The notes beneath the pieces were generated by a model that saw only the letters and a program-made list of their open reading frames with translations, did not search any database and was not told the DNA's origin. The translations under genes were made by a program, and so were the position numbers. From Piscirickettsiaceae bacterium (lineage in GTDB: Bacteria > Pseudomonadota > Gammaproteobacteria > Thiomicrospirales > Thiomicrospiraceae): a stretch of DNA of 6,438 nt. The stretch lies in NCBI GenBank assembly GCA_027019045.1, contig JALUXI010000259.1:1-6438 (forward strand). Direction: 5' to 3'. Below are positions 5,798 through 6,438 of this stretch, in pieces. Within the stretch, counting starts at the first letter, position 1; each line of letters opens with the position of its first letter.

Positions 5798-6438
5798 AAC
5801 AGTATTTGGATTTATTGCAACACATTATGGATAAAGGGGTGCAGAAGGGCGACCGCACAGGCACGGGAACCAAGTCGGTTTTCGGCTATCAGATGCGGTT
5901 TGACCTTCAAGAAGGCTTTCCAATGGTGACCACTAAAAAACTGCACCTGAAGTCCATTATTTATGAATTGCTGTGGTTTTTACGAGGCGATACCAATATT
6001 CGTTATTTAAAGGAGCATGGCGTCTCCATTTGGGATGAGTGGGCGACTGAAGAGGGCGAGCTGGGACCGATTTATGGCAAGCAGTGGGTCGCTTGGGAAA
6101 CGCCAAAAGGGGAGCAGATTAACCAGATTCAGCAAATTATTGATACGCTTAAGCAGAACCCCAATAGCCGACGGATGCTGGTGTCTGCTTGGAACCCTGC
6201 TGATCTACCAGATGAGTCGATGAGTCCACAAGAGAATGTAAAGCAGGGGCGAATGGCTTTGGCGACCTGTCATGCATTTTTCCAATTTTATGTGGCGGAG
6301 GGCAAACTCTCTTGTCAGCTCTATCAACGCTCGGCAGATACCTTTTTGGGGGTGCCGTTCAATATCGCCTCTTACGCTTTGTTGGTGCATATGATTGCTC
6401 AGCAGACGGATTTGGAAGTGGGCGAATTTATTTGGACG
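5794..6438 (+). CDS. thyA: Thymidylate synthase ThyA, 3'-truncated by the window edge
   Basis: ThyA makes dTMP from dUMP using 5,10-methylene-tetrahydrofolate. The first 215 residues are present, and the frame is open to the last base. It begins MKQYLDLLQH; visible landmarks are DRTGTGT with phosphate-binding R21, SRRMLVSAWN with R126/R127, the catalytic C159 in TCHAFFQFY, QLYQRS with R179, and DTFLGVPFNIASY with D182 and N190. After residue 135 the numbering runs 13 ahead of E. coli (C146, R166, D169, N177), because LPDESMSPQENVKQGR forms an insertion just before the active-site cysteine. The residue before the cysteine is Thr, where E. coli has Pro. The start overlaps the lgt stop (ATGA), with GAGG at 5783-5786 as ribosome-binding site. 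The conserved C-terminal part (about 60-65 residues) lies beyond the window. Confidence 0.97.
   Translation, partial: MKQYLDLLQHIMDKGVQKGDRTGTGTKSVFGYQMRFDLQEGFPMVTTKKLHLKSIIYELLWFLRGDTNIRYLKEHGVSIWDEWATEEGELGPIYGKQWVAWETPKGEQINQIQQIIDTLKQNPNSRRMLVSAWNPADLPDESMSPQENVKQGRMALATCHAFFQFYVAEGKLSCQLYQRSADTFLGVPFNIASYALLVHMIAQQTDLEVGEFIWT

Noticed and set aside
6017..6223. 68-residue + strand open frame inside thyA
   Set aside because: It overlaps the highly conserved ThyA frame (5794 to the window end), which is the real gene.

Overview
The window looks like ordinary gammaproteobacterial core chromosome. LptF, LptG, Lgt and ThyA all align well, from memory, with their E. coli counterparts. The moderate GC content, the methyl-accepting chemotaxis protein and the SoxW-like periplasmic thioredoxin would suit a motile sulfur-oxidising relative of Thiomicrospira/Hydrogenovibrio. 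That placement is inference and was not tested. I see no mobile element, CRISPR array, phage gene or defence cassette.

Layout from left to right. (1) Bases 1-2103 hold the tail of lptF and complete lptG, translationally coupled on the + strand. They are the two membrane subunits of the LPS exporter LptB2FG. (2) Bases 2110-2185 on the - strand encode tRNA-Arg(CCT), convergent with lptG and only 6 bases from its stop codon. (3) Bases 2201-2725 on the - strand encode a secreted thioredoxin-fold protein with a CHFC motif. It lies 15 bases upstream of the tRNA, and a good sigma-70 promoter for the tRNA sits across its last codons. (4) Bases 2726-2862 are a divergent intergenic region. It carries a -10-like box for the thioredoxin gene, overlapped by an inverted repeat, and a well-matched sigma-54 (-24/-12) promoter for the next gene. 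(5) Bases 2863-4902 on the + strand encode a complete 679-residue chemoreceptor with a large periplasmic sensor domain, followed by a clear intrinsic terminator. (6) From 4997 to the end lie complete lgt and the first 215 codons of thyA, overlapping by ATGA as in the lgt-thyA pair of enterics.

Functionally the window splits into three groups: envelope biogenesis (LptFG for LPS export, Lgt for lipoprotein maturation), dTMP synthesis coupled to lgt, and an accessory sensory/redox pair transcribed divergently. No gap without a gene exceeds 140 bases. The observations most worth a second look are regulatory: the tRNA promoter built into the thioredoxin stop codon, the sigma-54 promoter of the chemoreceptor, and the palindrome over the thioredoxin -10. 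I did not find a convincing undescribed system.
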